DNA of 64,000 nucleotides from Hyphomicrobiales bacterium (GCA_900469955.1 UBYX01000011.1:1-64000); one strand, 5' to 3'. Shown: positions 48,315-58,517, counted from the stretch's first letter. Numbers and translations: made by a program. The notes: generated from the letters alone by a model not told the origin.

Positions 48315-50893
48315 TCGGCGGCGACGGAATGCGTCTTGCCGGCGGCACTCGGGACGCGGCAGGTGACGGTCGTTCCCTGGCCGGGCTTGCTGTCGATCAT
48401 GACGTCACCGTGGTGCAGGTTGACGAAGCTTTCGACGATGGACAGGCCGAGGCCCGCGCCGCTGCGCTTGCCGCCCTTGGCGCTGGAGGAGAAGCGGTCG
48501 AAGACGTTCTTCAGCATCTCTTCCGGAATGCCGGGGCCTCTGTCGGTCACGGAGAAGAACACGTCATTGTGGGTGCGCCAGCAGTTGAGCGTGATGGCGG
48601 ACCCTTCCGGCGCAAAGTTCGTGGCATTGGTGAGCAGCTTGATGAGAATCTGCTTCAGCCGCTGCTGGTCCGCGATGATAGTTCCCAGTCCGGCGGGCGC
48701 GGTAATCGCGAGCGTCACACCATTTTCGTGCAGCCGGTCGGCGATCTGCATCGCCACGTCGTCGAGCAGATCGTCGATGGCCAGTTCCGAATAATGGAGC
48801 TGCATGATGCCGGCATCGACGGTCGCAAGGTCAAGAATGTCGTTGACGATCGTCAGCAGCACCGAGGATGACGTCGAGATGTGGTCGATATATTCAGACT
48901 GCCGCTCATTGAGCGGGCCGATGCCCGGCGTCTTCAGGAGATCCGTGAAGCCGATGATGTTGGTGAGCGGCGAACGAAGTTCGTAGGACACGTGCTGCAC
49001 GAAATCGTTCTTGATCTCGTCGGCCTTCCGCAGCGCCTCGTTCTTCTCTTTCAGCGCCCGTTCGGCCCGCGCGCTCGCAGTCATGTCGACAAAGGTGAAC
49101 ATGGTCTGCGCGTTCGGCAGCGGCGTCACCGCATAGTCGAGGATCAGGCCGGAATAGAGTTCGAAAGTTCCCTGAAGCGACGGGCGTTCGTCGTCGAAAT
49201 TGGTCAGCATCTGCCCGAACCGCCGCCAGCCGTCCGGTTTGTCGTAGGACGGCGCGCAGGCAGCCTCAATCGCCTTGATGTGGGTGTTCGGCTTGGCCTC
49301 GTCGGCCGTAATCCCCCACAGCGCCCGGAAGGCAGGGTTCGAGAGACGGATGCGACCGTCCGGACCGAAGACGGCTACGCCTTCGGAGAGGTGGTCGATG
49401 GTTTCGCCCTGGACCTTGACCAGTGTGTTGTAGCGGGTTTCGAGGTTCACCTGTTCGGTGAGGTTTTCAAAGACCCAGGTGGCTCCGCCTTGCGGATGCG
49501 CGGTAGCAATCACGCGCAGCGTCTGGCCATTTGGCAGGTGCCAGAGATCGGTCTGGGTGTCCGGGGAGCGATAGACGGAAAGCGCCGTTTCCTTCCAGCT
49601 CCGCCAGTTGAGTTGCTCCGGCAGCTTGCCTTCGCTGCGCAACTTGTCGAGCAGTTCACTATTGTCCGGCCGCGAGTCCAGGAAGGAAAGGCTCAGGCCC
49701 CAGAGCTGGGCAAAAGCCTGGTTGTAGAACTGCAGCCGGCGGTCGCCGTCGAAAATCGCAACTGGGGTTGCGAGATGATCGAGGGTTTCCGCATGACTTC
49801 TCAGCGTGCGTTTGAGTTCCTCCCGCACGGCTTCCGCTTCGGACACATCGATGGCCATACCTGCCGAGCCGCCCGGTACCACGACGTCCACGACGTCGAA
49901 CATGGTGCGGTTGCCGTGCGCCACGGTGGAAATTCGGTCGTGGAACGGCGAGGTCGGCGTCGCCGTCGCCTTGATCTTTTCGCGGGCGATCGTTCCCAGG
50001 AACTCGCGGCCTTCTTCAATCGCCTGATCCGGCGTCGACGCTTCAACAGCGTCGCCGTAGGCATGGTTGACCCAGCTGAGTTTACCCTGGGCGTCTCGCC
50101 GCCATACCGGCTGTTCGATTGCGTCGAGCAGCGAATGGAATAGGGAGATCGAGCCGGCAAGCCGTTCGCGTTCGATTTTCAGTTCCGCGAGCTCGGCCCG
50201 CAAGTTGTTGAGCGCGATAAAGCGTACGAAAGCCTTGCCGCCCGAAACGCGGCCCTGGACCTCGAGAATCTCATCCCGATTGGTCTCGACGACCATGTCG
50301 AAGGTACGTGCTTCGCTGCGAAGAGATTCGATCGATTTTTCGAGTTCGCCCGCTGACAGGCTGCGAAGCCAGCGGCCGAACGCCAGGAATTCGCGATCCT
50401 GTTGGGGAGCGCCGGTCTCAGCCGGAAGCTGGCCAAGGAACTCGGGCTTTGATGCCCCGCCTTCCCAGATGATGATGCGTCGGTTCTTGTCGGCGATCAG
50501 CGCCTCATATTTCGAAATGCGTTGCTGGGCATCGGAAAGCGCGCTGCGCATTTCTTGTGTTTCGGCTTCCATATTGCCCCGCTGGCGCACCAGCCAGACT
50601 GCGGAAAGCAGCGCTGCGCCAAGCGCGCCGAGGACGACCGAGGAAACCACGACTTCCGTCGAGGAAAAGAGCCGGGCCGCTTCGGTCGTGGACTGCTGCG
50701 CGAGAGCAGCGGTCGCAAGCCCGGAAAGAGCGGTTCCCGAGAGAACGGCGCTGGCAAAGCGCGCAAGACGGCCGAACCCGACGGCCGCCGCGCTGCCATC
50801 CGGAGCTCCGGAGGCAGATTGCGAGGCCGGAGAGCCAACTCCGTCGCAAGAGGAATCGGCCTGCTTGAACAGGCTCGTTTTTTTTACCGACAT
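48311..50893 (-). CDS. divL: DivL-like PAS-domain kinase with Tyr in place of the phospho-His
   Basis: The 860-aa protein resembles DivL, which in Caulobacter reads DivK status and controls the CckA-CtrA phosphorelay. A hydrophobic stretch at 43-65 and a membrane segment at 80-101 precede a coiled region and several PAS domains (from about 230 to 600). The H-box reads HVSYELRSPLTNIIGF: the acceptor His is Tyr637 (codon TAC, 48983-48985). The ATPase domain is otherwise intact (LTNATNFAPEG, DRGPGIP, GAGLGLSIVESF). The start MSVKKTSLF at 50893 was chosen; the frame is open to 51001. Confidence 0.88.
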   Translation of the reverse strand: MSVKKTSLFKQADSSCDGVGSPASQSASGAPDGSAAAVGFGRLARFASAVLSGTALSGLATAALAQQSTTEAARLFSSTEVVVSSVVLGALGAALLSAVWLVRQRGNMEAETQEMRSALSDAQQRISKYEALIADKNRRIIIWEGGASKPEFLGQLPAETGAPQQDREFLAFGRWLRSLSAGELEKSIESLRSEARTFDMVVETNRDEILEVQGRVSGGKAFVRFIALNNLRAELAELKIERERLAGSISLFHSLLDAIEQPVWRRDAQGKLSWVNHAYGDAVEASTPDQAIEEGREFLGTIAREKIKATATPTSPFHDRISTVAHGNRTMFDVVDVVVPGGSAGMAIDVSEAEAVREELKRTLRSHAETLDHLATPVAIFDGDRRLQFYNQAFAQLWGLSLSFLDSRPDNSELLDKLRSEGKLPEQLNWRSWKETALSVYRSPDTQTDLWHLPNGQTLRVIATAHPQGGATWVFENLTEQVNLETRYNTLVKVQGETIDHLSEGVAVFGPDGRIRLSNPAFRALWGITADEAKPNTHIKAIEAACAPSYDKPDGWRRFGQMLTNFDDERPSLQGTFELYSGLILDYAVTPLPNAQTMFTFVDMTASARAERALKEKNEALRKADEIKNDFVQHVSYELRSPLTNIIGFTDLLKTPGIGPLNERQSEYIDHISTSSSVLLTIVNDILDLATVDAGIMQLHYSELAIDDLLDDVAMQIADRLHENGVTLAITAPAGLGTIIADQQRLKQILIKLLTNATNFAPEGSAITLNCWRTHNDVFFSVTDRGPGIPEEMLKNVFDRFSSSAKGGKRSGAGLGLSIVESFVNLHHGDVMIDSKPGQGTTVTCRVPSAAGKTHSVAAE

Positions 50894-51053
50894 AACCGGT
50901 CTGTCTCCGTCCAATTGCCGCTCATCGACAAGACATACCATTTCGTGCCTTGCCCGGAGCCGGACGACCTGAGGTCGAACGGCCGGGACGGCACGAATCA
51001 TTCATAAAAGGATACTTGTTAAGGGAATCGCCGGGAAGGGATGCGGCTAAAAA

Positions 51054-51088
51054 AGAGGCCGCAGCCTTTTGTCAAGACTGCGGCCTCT
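51054..51088 (-). terminator. Rho-independent terminator of ahcY
   Basis: An 11-bp stem (51054-51064 with 51078-51088, loop of 13) is followed by a U tract on the minus strand (51049-51054). It lies 28 bases beyond the ahcY stop codon. Confidence 0.9.
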
Positions 51089-51115
51089 ATATATTGTGGA
51101 TTAACCGGCTACCGA

Positions 51116-52516
51116 TTAATAGCGGTAGTGTTCAGCCTTGAACGGGCCCTGCGACGACACGCCGATATAGGCAGCCTGTTCTTCCGAGAGCTCCGTCAGC
51201 TTAACGCCAAGCTTGTCCAGGTGCAGGCGCGCGACTTTCTCGTCGAGGTGCTTCGGCAGGATGTAGACCTCGTTCTTGTACTGGCCCTGCTTGGTGAAGA
51301 GCTCGATCTGGGCCAGCGTCTGGTTAGTGAACGAAGCGGACATCACGAAGGACGGGTGCCCGGTCGCGTTGCCGAGGTTCAGGAGGCGGCCTTCCGACAG
51401 CAGGATGATGCGGTTGCCCTTCGGAAACTCGATCAGGTCGACCTGCGGCTTGACGTTGGTCCACTTCAGGTTCCGGAGTGCCGAAACCTGGATCTCGTTA
51501 TCGAAGTGGCCGATATTGCCGACGATCGCCATGTCCTTCATCGCGCGCATGTGCTCGATGCGGATGACGTCCTTGTTGCCGGTGGTGCTGATGAAGATGT
51601 CTGCGGTCGAAACCACGTCCTCGAGTACCACGACTTCGAAGCCGTCCATGGCTGCCTGCAGAGCGCAGATCGGATCGACTTCCGTGACCTTGACGCGAGC
51701 GCCGGCGCCGGCGAGCGAAGCGGCCGAACCCTTGCCCACATCGCCGTAACCGCAAACGACGGCAACCTTGCCGGCCATCATTACGTCGGTGCCGCGACGG
51801 ATGCCGTCGACCAGCGATTCCTTGCAGCCGTATTTGTTGTCGAATTTCGACTTGGTGACGGAATCGTTGACGTTGATTGCCGGGAAGGGAAGCAAGCCCT
51901 TCTTGGAAAGTTCGTAAAGGCGGTGGACGCCGGTTGTCGTCTCTTCCGTGACGCCCTTGATAGCGTCGCGCTGCTTGGTGAACCAGCCCGGCGAAGCCTT
52001 CAGACGCTTCTTGATCTGTGCGAAGAGGATTTCCTCTTCTTCCGAACCCGGATTCGACAGCACATCCTCTCCGGCTTCGGCACGGGCGCCGAGCAGGATA
52101 TACATCGTGGCGTCGCCGCCGTCGTCGAGGATCATGTTCGAGAAGCCGCCATCGGCCCACTGGAAGATCTTGTCGGTATATTCCCAATATTCGGTAAGCG
52201 ACTCGCCCTTGACGGCGAAGACGGGAATGCCGGCTGCCGCGATCGCTGCCGCGGCGTGATCCTGCGTCGAGAAGATATTGCAGGATGCCCAGCGGACTTC
52301 AGCGCCGAGCTCCTTCAAGGTCTCGATCAATACAGCCGTCTGGATGGTCATGTGCAGCGAGCCGGTGATGCGCGCACCCTTCAACGGCTTCGATTCGCCG
52401 AATTCGGCGCGGCAGGACATCAAGCCTGGCATTTCAGTTTCGGCAATGTCGAGTTCCTTGCGGCCATAGGAGGCAAGGTTAATATCCGCGACGACGTAAT
52501 CCTTTTCAGTGCTCAT
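51116..52516 (-). CDS. ahcY: S-adenosylhomocysteine hydrolase
   Basis: AhcY (466 aa) splits S-adenosylhomocysteine into adenosine and homocysteine, relieving product inhibition of methyltransferases. The NAD-binding [13 protein letters not shown] lies near residue 262; [15 protein letters not shown]-type and GCRHSL-like substrate residues are seen in [22 protein letters not shown]. The C-terminal tail ends KAEHYRY as in the family. Length is that of the large bacterial form. It is a single gene with an unusual repeat operator upstream. Confidence 0.97.
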   Translation of the reverse strand: MSTEKDYVVADINLASYGRKELDIAETEMPGLMSCRAEFGESKPLKGARITGSLHMTIQTAVLIETLKELGAEVRWASCNIFSTQDHAAAAIAAAGIPVFAVKGESLTEYWEYTDKIFQWADGGFSNMILDDGGDATMYILLGARAEAGEDVLSNPGSEEEEILFAQIKKRLKASPGWFTKQRDAIKGVTEETTTGVHRLYELSKKGLLPFPAINVNDSVTKSKFDNKYGCKESLVDGIRRGTDVMMAGKVAVVCGYGDVGKGSAASLAGAGARVKVTEVDPICALQAAMDGFEVVVLEDVVSTADIFISTTGNKDVIRIEHMRAMKDMAIVGNIGHFDNEIQVSALRNLKWTNVKPQVDLIEFPKGNRIILLSEGRLLNLGNATGHPSFVMSASFTNQTLAQIELFTKQGQYKNEVYILPKHLDEKVARLHLDKLGVKLTELSEEQAAYIGVSSQGPFKAEHYRY

Positions 52517-52630
52517 GAAGCTCTCCAGGTGTTCGATAACGCTTGCCTCGCGTGCAGGACGCGCGACAGATCGCCCAGGCAGGCGAAGGCTGCCAGCGGT
52601 TTAGCAGGCTTACGGCTACGAGGCAACCGG

Positions 52631-52660
52631 GATATAAAGAAGTCTTTATATCTTTATATC
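52631..52660. promoter_or_regulatory. Tripartite repeat operator upstream of ahcY
   Basis: GATATAAAGA (52631-52640) and TCTTTATATC (52643-52652) form a perfect 10-bp inverted repeat with AG between. The same TCTTTATATC recurs directly at 52651-52660, sharing two bases. It is about 115 bases upstream of ahcY. The shape resembles operators of ArsR-type regulators of the SAM cycle (SahR-like). It may control ahcY, or overlap its promoter. Confidence 0.6.
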
Positions 52661-52682
52661 AGGGCGGAGTAAGGAAAAGGCT

Positions 52683-52979
52683 TCAGGCTTCTTCACCGAA
52701 CTTGTTCGCAACGAGTTCCCCCAGCGCTTCCAGCGCCTCGAGGGCCTGATTGCCGGCGGCGGCAACCTCAATGGTACAGCCAGTGCTTGCGGCGAGCATC
52801 ATCAGGCCCATGATCGATGTGCCGCCGACCGTCGTGCCGTCCTTGGAAACGGTGATCTGCGCATCGAAGCTTTCGACCATCTGCACAAACTTCGCGGAGG
52901 CGCGCGCGTGCAGGCCGCGCTTGTTGACGATCAGGAATTCGCGGGTGAGGGAGGACGACATTCGGGCGTTGGTTCTCAT
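52683..52979 (-). CDS. Phosphocarrier protein HPr
   Basis: HPr (98 aa) carries phosphate in the phosphotransferase system. The active His24 is in NKRGLHARASAKF and the regulatory Ser55 is in TSIMGLMMLAAS, the site used by HprK. Rhizobia lack sugar-transport EII complexes in most cases, so this HPr probably acts in regulation. The ATG at 52979 overlaps the EIIA stop by 4 bases and was chosen for coupling; an internal ATG at 52961 is possible. Confidence 0.92.
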   Translation of the reverse strand: MRTNARMSSSLTREFLIVNKRGLHARASAKFVQMVESFDAQITVSKDGTTVGGTSIMGLMMLAASTGCTIEVAAAGNQALEALEALGELVANKFGEEA

Positions 52980-53377
52980 TTGCCGCTGAGGACGCGGCTT
53001 GCGACATTGATATATTTCCGGCCAGCCTCCGACGCTTCGGCAAGAGCCCTGTCCATGTTGTTGTCGCCGCGCACACCGGCGAGCTTGATCAGCATGGGCA
53101 AATTCATGCCGGCGATGACTTCCGTTTTGCCGCTTTCCATGACGGAAATGGAAAGGTTGGAAGGAGTGCCGCCGAACATGTCGGTGAGGATGATGACGCC
53201 ATGGCCATCGTTAGCGCTACCCACGGCATCGACAATGTCCTGCCGGCGTTGGTCCATGTCGTCTTCGGGGCCGATCGATACGGTTTCGATGAATTTCTGA
53301 GGTCCGACGACATGCTCGACCGCATGACGAAATTCCTCAGCCAGCTTGCCATGGGTGACAAGCACAAGTCCGATCAT
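52976..53377 (-). CDS. PTS EIIA component, mannose type (ManX-like)
   Basis: The 133-aa single-domain EIIA(Man) has its phospho-acceptor His9 in VLVTHGKLA. VIILTDMFGGTPSNLS is the family signature. It receives phosphate from HPr; no IIB, IIC or IID gene lies nearby, so a regulatory role (as in other alphaproteobacteria) is likely. It is coupled to HPr downstream and lies 125 bases from hprK. Confidence 0.92.
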   Translation of the reverse strand: MIGLVLVTHGKLAEEFRHAVEHVVGPQKFIETVSIGPEDDMDQRRQDIVDAVGSANDGHGVIILTDMFGGTPSNLSISVMESGKTEVIAGMNLPMLIKLAGVRGDNNMDRALAEASEAGRKYINVASRVLSGK

Positions 53378-53502
53378 GAAAACTGCCCCCTGCTATGGAA
53401 ACTTGCGGCCTTATCGCATCGCAATAAAGCCGTCCAGCGGTGGGAAGCCATCTTCTCCATGTAGATTCGAAGTTCAAGTCAAAAAATCAGGCGGCCGGAT
53501 AA

Positions 53503-53967
53503 TCAAAAAGGCATTTCACCGTGAAGATCAGCGGCAAATGCGGTGAGAACAGCCAGCGGATCGGGCGTTCCCTGCCATATCCTGACAAGCGGAAGCTCAC
53601 CAAGGCCGGCGATGGAAAAGCGTTCGTTTTCCGGTGGAAGCCGTTCGCTCTCCGGCTGTGGGATGACGGCGACGGCGAGATCGAGTACGGCGGCCGGAAT
53701 GCTGTCGACCCGCGCGATGCCGCTGCCGCGCAGTTCGATCAGTCCCGCGATCGCGTCAGGACGGCTGGCAACAAGCTGTTCGCCGTGGCGGGAGATGAAA
53801 ACCTGATCATCGGCCACCAAAGCCGCAAAGGCGCCCTGTCTTCGAGCTGCTGCGACGCAGGTGAAGGCGAGCATGGACTTGCCGCTGCCGGAAGGTCCTG
53901 TGAACAAGATCCCGCGCGTACCCAGAACGACGGCGGTGGCATGAATGTTGTGGGCTCCGGCGTTCAT
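53503..53967 (-). CDS. hprK: HPr kinase/phosphorylase, short form
   Basis: HprK (154 aa) phosphorylates or dephosphorylates HPr on its serine. The P-loop GPSGSGKS is at residues 24-31, LVADDQVFI follows, and IELRGSGIARV matches the HprK signature. The N-terminal domain of the Gram-positive enzyme is absent, the normal condition in alphaproteobacteria. The start overlaps the chvG stop by 4 bases, joining sensor kinase and PTS regulator in one transcript. Confidence 0.92.
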   Translation of the reverse strand: MNAGAHNIHATAVVLGTRGILFTGPSGSGKSMLAFTCVAAARRQGAFAALVADDQVFISRHGEQLVASRPDAIAGLIELRGSGIARVDSIPAAVLDLAVAVIPQPESERLPPENERFSIAGLGELPLVRIWQGTPDPLAVLTAFAADLHGEMPF

Positions 53968-55754
53968 TGGGTTTCGCCAGCCGGCAGCGAAAGGATGAAC
54001 CGCGCGCCCGACCTGTTGTCGGTTTTTGCGTCGTGCAGGTTTTCCGCCTTCAGCGTACCCCCGTGGGCTTCCGCGATCTGGCGGCTGATTGAGAGACCCA
54101 GACCGGAATTCTGCCCGAAGCTCTCGCCTTCAGGCCGGTCCGTATAAAAGCGCTCGAAAATGCGGTCGATGTCTTCCGCCTGGATGCCCGGACCATTGTC
54201 ATCGACGGTGATGGTGACCAGGTCCTTGATGCGCGACAGCCGGATCGAAATGCGTCCTCCTTTTTCCGGTACGAAGGAACGAGCATTTTCGATGAGATTG
54301 GTAACGATCTGTCCGAGACGGAGATCGTGGCCGTTGACGAGATAGGCCAATCTGTTGCCGCCCTTGCTGTCGATCGTCAGATCGATCTCCACCGGCTTGC
54401 GGCCGGTCCGTATCTGACGCGAGATATCGACTAGGTTGCTGAGCAGGTTTTCCATGTTGACCGAGGCGGCATCAGAACGGGCAAGCTCGGCGTCGAGCCG
54501 TGAAGCGTCTGAAATGTCGCTGATCAGGCGATCGAGGCGCCGCACATCGTGGAAGATGATTTCCGTCAGCCGCTGCTTCGATTCCTCCGACTTCGCAAGA
54601 GGCAGAGTTTCCACCGCGCTTCGCAGCGAGGTGAGCGGATTCTTGAGTTCGTGGCTCACGTCCGCTGCAAAGCTCTCGATGGCATCGATCCGGTCGTAGA
54701 GCGCGTTGGTCATTTCGCGCAGCGCGATCGAGAGATTGCCGATTTCGTCCTGCCGATAGGCGAAGTCCGGGATCTCCTCGCGCTGCTTGGCTCCGCGCCG
54801 GACGCGGATGGCCGCGGCCGCGAGCCGCCGTAGCGGATTGGCGATGGTTGACGACAGGAGTAGCGACAGCAGAATATTGACCAGCGTCGCGACACCGAAG
54901 ACCCGCATGATCGCCAGCCGCTCCGCGTGCACGATCTTGTCAATGTCGCCGGCCTGGGTCGAGAGCAGAAGGACCCCAAGAACAGCCCGGAACCGCTGGA
55001 CGGGCACCGCGACAGAGACGATAAGTTCGCCGCGATCAGTGACCCGAACCAGCGCCCCGCGTACGCCCGTCAGGGCATTCATCACTTCCGGGTAGATCGA
55101 GCCGTCGCCGCCCGGCGCTTCCTTGTAGACCGGCAAATTGCCCGGCTGCAGGAGCCGGTTGAAAAGGCTGCCGAACCATTCGCTCCAGGTCTGCGTCTCG
55201 TTTTCCACCGGGGGCAGGTCAAATCGCAGAACCTGGCCGCGCGAATAGAGGTGGCGGGAGTCGAGCAGCAGATTGGCATCGGCGTCGAAGATGCGGGCGC
55301 GGGTGCGGGTCGGTGAAATGAGCCGCCGCAGGACCGGCGCCACCCGTTCCGGGTCGATCGGAAAATCCAGGTCCTCGTCGTTCGGTACCGGCGTTATGCT
55401 TTGGCCGGCCTGGAGTTCGAGAAGCTTTTGGGGATCGATGGTGATCGAATTGGTGTCGACAGACGCCGACGCCGATATCGCACCCGCGATGATCTCGCCC
55501 TGGGTCAGAAGGCTTTCCACGCGGGCGTCGATCAGCCCTTCTCGGAACTGGTTGAGGTAGAGAATGCCCGCCACGAGAACCACCGTCGCGGCGATGTTGA
55601 AGAACAGGATGCGACGAGTGAGGCTGGAAAAGACGGCATGGCCGAACACCCGGCGGATGAGCGTGAAAGGCCTCGACCAGAAACGTCGCGGCGCGCGGCG
55701 TGTCTCGACCTTCTCCGTTCGGGTCATTTCACTGTCGAATGTCTGATCTGCCAC
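53964..55754 (-). CDS. chvG: Sensor histidine kinase ChvG (ExoS)
   Basis: ChvG/ExoS (596 aa) is an inner-membrane sensor that responds to acid and envelope conditions through ChvI. It has TM1 at 49-69, a periplasmic domain at about 70-283, TM2 at 284-304, a HAMP region, the phospho-accepting His368 in ADVSHELKNPLTSLR, and an intact ATPase (NLIENARSF, DDNGPGI, GLGLSISRQIAEAHGG). In rhizobia it governs exopolysaccharide and symbiosis genes. It follows chvI by 76 bases. Confidence 0.94.
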   Translation of the reverse strand: MADQTFDSEMTRTEKVETRRAPRRFWSRPFTLIRRVFGHAVFSSLTRRILFFNIAATVVLVAGILYLNQFREGLIDARVESLLTQGEIIAGAISASASVDTNSITIDPQKLLELQAGQSITPVPNDEDLDFPIDPERVAPVLRRLISPTRTRARIFDADANLLLDSRHLYSRGQVLRFDLPPVENETQTWSEWFGSLFNRLLQPGNLPVYKEAPGGDGSIYPEVMNALTGVRGALVRVTDRGELIVSVAVPVQRFRAVLGVLLLSTQAGDIDKIVHAERLAIMRVFGVATLVNILLSLLLSSTIANPLRRLAAAAIRVRRGAKQREEIPDFAYRQDEIGNLSIALREMTNALYDRIDAIESFAADVSHELKNPLTSLRSAVETLPLAKSEESKQRLTEIIFHDVRRLDRLISDISDASRLDAELARSDAASVNMENLLSNLVDISRQIRTGRKPVEIDLTIDSKGGNRLAYLVNGHDLRLGQIVTNLIENARSFVPEKGGRISIRLSRIKDLVTITVDDNGPGIQAEDIDRIFERFYTDRPEGESFGQNSGLGLSISRQIAEAHGGTLKAENLHDAKTDNRSGARFILSLPAGETQ

Positions 55755-55830
55755 TGCAGTCCTTCCACCGGACCAATCTATCTCTGATCCGGCCGTGGCC
55801 TCAAGTTAACCTTCCGAAAGAGAGCCGGTA

Positions 55831-56553
55831 TCAAGCCGCCTCGCGGAACCGATAACCTACGCCGTAGAGCGTTTCGATCATATCAAAGTCGTTGTCCACC
55901 ATCTTGAACTTCTTGCGCAGCCGCTTGATGTGGCTGTCGATCGTGCGATCGTCCACGTAGACCTGCTCGTCATAAGCCGCATCCATCAGCGCGTCGCGGC
56001 TTTTCACCACGCCCGGCCGCTGCGCCAGGGAATGCAGGATCAGGAACTCCGTCACCGTCAGCGTTACCGGCTCCCCCTTCCAGGTGCAGGTATGGCGCTC
56101 CTGGTCCATGAGGAGTTGGCCTCGCTCCAGCGTGCGCGCAGCCTGCTGGTCCGATACCACCTTACCGCCTCCGACGACCTGCGCTTCGCGGGCGCCCGCA
56201 CGGCGCAAGATTGCCTTCACCCGTTCCACCAGCAGCCGTTGCGAGAACGGTTTGGTGATGAAATCGTCGGCGCCCATCTTCAGTCCGAACAGCTCGTCGA
56301 TCTCCTCGTCCTTGGACGTCAGGAAGATGACGGGCACGTCCGACTTCTGCCGAAGCCGCCGCAACAGTTCCATTCCGTCCATACGCGGCATCTTGATATC
56401 GAAGATCGCCAGCTGCGGCGGGCGAGCGATCAGCCCGTCGAGCGCAGAGGCGCCGTCCGTATAGGTTTCGACCTTGTATCCTTCCGCTTCCAGTGCAATC
56501 GACACCGAAGTCAGGATATTGCGGTCGTCGTCCACGAGCGCGATTGTCTGCAT
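55831..56553 (-). CDS. chvI: Response regulator ChvI
   Basis: ChvI (240 aa) is an OmpR-type regulator paired with ChvG. The receiver has acidic DDD near residue 9, the phosphorylated Asp in [10 protein letters not shown], and the Lys in FITKPFSQ; the winged helix ([17 protein letters not shown]) is C-terminal. The internal [12 protein letters not shown] at 56553 matches the usual family N terminus; a GGAGAC-GGAG stretch precedes it. A start seven codons earlier (56574) is also possible. Confidence 0.95.
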   Translation of the reverse strand: MQTIALVDDDRNILTSVSIALEAEGYKVETYTDGASALDGLIARPPQLAIFDIKMPRMDGMELLRRLRQKSDVPVIFLTSKDEEIDELFGLKMGADDFITKPFSQRLLVERVKAILRRAGAREAQVVGGGKVVSDQQAARTLERGQLLMDQERHTCTWKGEPVTLTVTEFLILHSLAQRPGVVKSRDALMDAAYDEQVYVDDRTIDSHIKRLRKKFKMVDNDFDMIETLYGVGYRFREAA

Positions 56554-56880
56554 GCTCTCCGTCTCCGTCACCATTTATACGCATCTCCCGGAATCGCCCC
56601 AGCCCGGGCGCTTCAGCCGACGCGCTTCTTGAGTATAAAGGTGGAACAAATTGTGGCAAAGATAAAGGGGCGGCTTACAATCGCAGGATCGGAACCGCGA
56701 TTTTACGCGACCACCAAGCGGGATTAAAACTATTATTAAACCGATTTAAAGAGGAATAAATTTTTTTAAATCGATTAATTAATTGATATTACTAAACAAT
56801 TCCCAGATGGCCACTTGCCCTTTTCAGATTCCCTCATTAATTTTGCGCCACGTTCAACTATAAGCGGAAGGAATGCGCGC
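56554..56880. promoter_or_regulatory. Divergent chvI-pckA control region
   Basis: The 327-base gap between divergent chvI and pckA is strongly A+T-rich over 56720-56800, with repeated TTAAA and ATTAAT runs. Promoters for both genes should be here. I cannot fix -35 and -10 boxes or a ChvI site. The open frame extending pckA upstream to 56815 does not look like protein of the family. Confidence 0.5.
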
Positions 56881-58491
56881 ATGGAGGAGTTTGGACTTCA
56901 CAACCCGTCCAACGGGTTGGCGGCGATCGGTTTCGGCGATGTATCGCGTGTCAATTATAACTTGTCCGAAGTCGAGCTTTACGAAGAAGCCATTCGCCGC
57001 GGTGAAGCCGATCTGACGGCCGACGGCGCGTTGAGAGCGATCACGGGACAGCACACCGGCCGGTCTCCGAAGGACAAGTTTATCGTCCGGGACGGGAAGA
57101 CCGAGGATCAGATCTGGTGGGACAATAACAAGCCGATGTCGCCGGAGCACTTCGAGGTCCTGCGGAAGGACATGCTCGCGCATGCCGCCGGCAAGGCTCT
57201 TTATGTGCAGGACCTGATCGGCGGCGCCGATCCGGAAAACGCGCTTCCGACCCGCATGATCACCGAATTGGCTTGGCATGCGCTGTTCATCCGCAATCTG
57301 CTGATCCGGCCGAGCCGGGCTTCTCTCGAAAACTTCGTGCAGAAGCTGACCATCATCAACCTGCCGAGCTTCCGCGCCGATCCGGCCCGCCACGGTTGCC
57401 GCACGGAAACGGTAATCGCCTGCGACCTGACCAATGGTCTCGTCCTGATCGGCGGCACGTCCTATGCCGGCGAGAACAAGAAGTCTGTCTTCTCCGTCCT
57501 GAACTATCTGTTACCGGCCAAGGGCGTCATGCCGATGCACTGCTCGGCAAATGTCGGTTCGGCTGGCGATACCGCCGTTTTCTTCGGCCTTTCGGGCACC
57601 GGCAAGACAACGCTCTCGGCCGATCCCAGCCGCACCCTCATCGGCGACGACGAGCATGGCTGGGGCGAGACCGGCGTCTTCAATTTCGAAGGCGGCTGCT
57701 ATGCCAAGGCGATCAGGCTTTCTGCCGAAGCGGAACCGGAGATCTATGCCGCGACCCGCAGGTTCGGCACCGTGCTCGAGAATGTCGTGCTCGACGAGAA
57801 CCGCATCCCTGACTTTAACGACAGCTCGCTGACCGAAAACACCCGCAGCGCCTATCCGCTGCATTTTATCCCCAATGCGTCGGAAACCGGCCTTGCACCG
57901 CATCCGAAGACGATCATCATGCTGACGGCCGACGCCTTCGGGGTCATGCCGCCGATCGCCAAGCTGACGCCCGAACAGGCTATGTATCACTTCCTCTCCG
58001 GCTACACCGCCAAGGTTGCCGGCACGGAAAAGGGCGTGACCGAGCCTGAAGCCACCTTCTCGACCTGCTTCGGCGCACCCTTCATGCCGCGCCATCCGGC
58101 CGAGTATGGCAATCTGCTCAAGGACCTGATCGCCCGTCACGGGGTCAATTGCTGGCTGGTCAATACTGGCTGGACAGGCGGCGCCTACGGCGTTGGTCGC
58201 CGTATGCCGATCAAGGCAACCCGGGCCCTGTTGACCGCCGCCCTCAACGGCAGCCTCAACGGCGTTGAGTTCCGTACGGACCCGAATTTCGGTTTTGCGG
58301 TACCGGTTGCCGTCGAAGGTGTCGACAATTCCATTCTGGATCCGCGCTCGACCTGGGCCGACGGCACGGATTACGATGTTCAGGCTCAGAAGCTGGTTTC
58401 GATGTTCATTTCGAACTTCGAGAAATTCGAGGATCACGTCGACAGCGAGGTGCGCGACGCGGCGCCTGGATTTCTCGTCGCCGCCGAATAA
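56881..58491 (+). CDS. pckA: Phosphoenolpyruvate carboxykinase (ATP)
   Basis: PckA (536 aa) converts oxaloacetate to PEP, the first step of gluconeogenesis from C4 acids, which rhizobia need for growth on succinate. The ATP-binding [14 protein letters not shown] is near residue 238 and [22 protein letters not shown] follows. [12 protein letters not shown] and the [15 protein letters not shown] stretch are typical. The ATG at 56881 has GGAAGGA upstream. Its control is linked by position to ChvG/ChvI. Confidence 0.97.
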   Translation: MEEFGLHNPSNGLAAIGFGDVSRVNYNLSEVELYEEAIRRGEADLTADGALRAITGQHTGRSPKDKFIVRDGKTEDQIWWDNNKPMSPEHFEVLRKDMLAHAAGKALYVQDLIGGADPENALPTRMITELAWHALFIRNLLIRPSRASLENFVQKLTIINLPSFRADPARHGCRTETVIACDLTNGLVLIGGTSYAGENKKSVFSVLNYLLPAKGVMPMHCSANVGSAGDTAVFFGLSGTGKTTLSADPSRTLIGDDEHGWGETGVFNFEGGCYAKAIRLSAEAEPEIYAATRRFGTVLENVVLDENRIPDFNDSSLTENTRSAYPLHFIPNASETGLAPHPKTIIMLTADAFGVMPPIAKLTPEQAMYHFLSGYTAKVAGTEKGVTEPEATFSTCFGAPFMPRHPAEYGNLLKDLIARHGVNCWLVNTGWTGGAYGVGRRMPIKATRALLTAALNGSLNGVEFRTDPNFGFAVPVAVEGVDNSILDPRSTWADGTDYDVQAQKLVSMFISNFEKFEDHVDSEVRDAAPGFLVAAE

Positions 58492-58501
58492 GCTCGGGCA
58501 A

Positions 58502-58517
58502 TGATTCACGTGGAACC
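58502..58517. other. Weak parS-like site after pckA
   Basis: TGATTCACGTGGAACC matches parS at 13 of 16 positions. It overlaps the start of the pckA terminator stem and is about 40 kb from the candidate oriC. It may be a distal or decayed site. Confidence 0.5.

Noticed and set aside
52517-52682. SAH or SAM riboswitch upstream of ahcY
   Set aside because: I could not find the conserved stems or loops. The clear signal is the repeat operator instead.
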